Under the pieces are notes generated by a model, which made no database searches, was not told where the DNA came from, and was given only the letters and a program-made list of their open reading frames with translations. This document shows, piece by piece, positions 63,013-64,000 of a stretch of DNA of 64,000 nt (positions within the stretch are counted from its first letter, which is position 1; the number at the start of each line of letters is the position of its first letter). The DNA comes from Aquirufa antheringensis (GTDB taxonomy: Bacteria > Bacteroidota > Bacteroidia > Cytophagales > Spirosomataceae): positions 252,935 through 316,934 of the forward strand of contig NZ_SEWZ01000002.1 in the NCBI RefSeq assembly GCF_004307425.1, read 5' to 3'. Position numbers and translations under genes: made by a program.

Positions 63013-64000
63013 TTATTTCAATGCACCGTAAATAATGTTTTCTATTTTTTCTTGGTAATCACCGTGGGAGTTTGGCGTGTGTTGTGACATGATTAACACG
63101 ATCATTTTCTCTTTCGGGTCTGCCCAATAGGTCGTGCCGTAGTAGCCGCCCCAAGCGAAGGAACCTTTGTTGCGCATCTTGCGGTTAGCGGTTTTTTCGC
63201 CGGTGATTTGGAACCCTAAACCATAATCATCATTGCCTAAATTGAAGTTCGGGCTCACCATCAATTCTGCGGTACGGCGTCCAATGATCTGCTTTCCGTT
63301 GTATTTACCGCCATTCAGGATGCATTGCAAGAAAATCGCATAGTCAAATGCCGTAGACGAAAGGCCAGCGCCACCTGAGAAGAAGGTCTTCTTGAATAAG
63401 GGATAGTTCGGGTTAATGCCGCGGAAAGTGGGTGACCAGGTGATGATTTCGTTCTTTTCGTTTTCCGTGTACACGGTGGGCAGGCGCGATCCCTTATCTG
63501 CTGGCAAATTGAAATAGGTATCTTTCATGCCTAATGGGATGAAGATATGGTTTGTTAAATAGGCTTCCAAAGTCTCTCCACTGATTACCTCGATCAAACA
63601 GCCTAACACATCCGTGTTCAAACCGTAGGTGAATTTTTCACCTGGATTGTGGATTAAAGGCAGGGTACCTAATTTTGTGATCGCCTGCAATAAAGTGGTT
63701 CCGTTGTCGCCTAGGCCAGATGGGACGCCGGCTTTCGCGTAAATCGCCTTCATCTTATCGGATCCAATTCCCGCATAGTCTAAGCCCGAAGAGTGCGTTA
63801 ATAGGTCGCGGAAAGTGATCTCGCGTTTCGCCGGTTCCGAAGTATAGCTCGTGTCTGCGGCATTGAAATCCTTCAAGACGCGCGGTGATTTGAAGGACGG
63901 AAGGAAGTCTGAAATCGGTTGGTCTAAGCGCAATTTGCCTTGTTCGAAAAGTTGCAAGATACCTAAGCTGGTTAAGGCTTTGGTCTGTGACATGATGCGG
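63013..64000 (-). CDS. Serine hydrolase (class C beta-lactamase/EstB family), 5' end beyond window
   Basis: At least 328 residues of a penicillin-binding-protein-fold hydrolase. The frame stays open to base 64000. Ser and Lys of the catalytic SxxK are visible as MSQTKA in the first in-view codons, followed by FTYGLNTDVLG (Tyr motif) and a Gly-rich C-terminal region. The ATG at 63993 lies inside the active-site motif, so the true start is to the right, outside the window. Such enzymes are esterases, DD-peptidases or beta-lactamases; which one is unclear. Confidence 0.85.
   Translation of the reverse strand, partial: RIMSQTKALTSLGILQLFEQGKLRLDQPISDFLPSFKSPRVLKDFNAADTSYTSEPAKREITFRDLLTHSSGLDYAGIGSDKMKAIYAKAGVPSGLGDNGTTLLQAITKLGTLPLIHNPGEKFTYGLNTDVLGCLIEVISGETLEAYLTNHIFIPLGMKDTYFNLPADKGSRLPTVYTENEKNEIITWSPTFRGINPNYPLFKKTFFSGGAGLSSTAFDYAIFLQCILNGGKYNGKQIIGRRTAELMVSPNFNLGNDDYGLGFQITGEKTANRKMRNKGSFAWGGYYGTTYWADPKEKMIVLIMSQHTPNSHGDYQEKIENIIYGALK

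Overview
The window looks like a piece of a Bacteroidota chromosome, most likely order Cytophagales. The support is a SusC/SusD pair, a GH97 enzyme with SusB-type catalytic glutamates, Bacteroidota-type promoters (TTTG / TAnnTTTG) instead of sigma70 boxes, many secreted proteins and lipoproteins, DUF2490, DUF1080 and SO2930-family genes, and M56/BlaI pairs. A freshwater genus such as Aquirufa or a relative is possible but is only an inference. No rRNA, tRNA, CRISPR array, phage or transposase gene was seen.

Layout. 1-3030: the 3' part of a HAD phosphatase gene, then an AT-rich two-gene insert (secreted protein plus HExxH lipoprotein) bracketed by two copies of a ~101-bp structured terminator repeat. 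3030-7240: housekeeping genes on the minus strand (nfu, rpmA with an unusual Ala/Lys/Pro tail, rplU, purM, hemB, an XRE regulator). 7317-14076: one operon running giant exported protein, plsC, recO, M61 peptidase. 14129-15401: kdsC, gamma carbonic anhydrase and a VF530-type small protein, converging on two ion/solute transporters (15354-17229). 17247-26550: acyltransferase, alkB, GH97, an esterase-like hydrolase, a pentapeptide protein, DUF1593, GNAT, DUF2490 and a YeiH exporter. 26550-34468: a carbohydrate block on the minus strand. It runs from a single open frame joining mannonate dehydratase (UxuA) to a GH67 alpha-glucuronidase, through an SDR dehydrogenase, a hexuronate-type MFS transporter and a GH144-like lipoprotein, to a DUF1080 protein.

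34635-46061: a self-inhibited Fic protein, hemN, a GH29 fucosidase with a divergent zinc dehydrogenase, a translationally coupled four-gene ApbE-DUF2271 / PepSY / outer-membrane protein / DUF6174 operon, a DsbA-type protein, a secreted TIM-barrel isomerase and a GNAT gene. 46197-50885: a strongly expressed-looking SusC/SusD pair. 50938-57626: an M28 peptidase, a MauG-type peroxidase, a carboxypeptidase-D-like secreted protein, an M23 peptidase and an M56/BlaI sensor-repressor pair with two well-defined operators. 57793-64000: a VOC protein, a DinB/Dabb/beta-helix/diheme cytochrome operon, a second GH29 fucosidase and a serine hydrolase cut by the right edge.

Working together, the carbohydrate genes suggest growth on plant or algal glycans: glucuronoxylan side chains (GH67, UxuA, dehydrogenase, hexuronate importer), fucosylated glycans (two GH29), alpha-glucans (GH97) and beta-1,2-glucan (GH144). 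The most notable observations are the UxuA-GH67 fusion, a frame-breaking 7-bp tandem repeat in a signal peptide of the ApbE operon, the paired terminator repeats with a compensatory base change, and the BlaI operator that exactly fills a promoter spacer.
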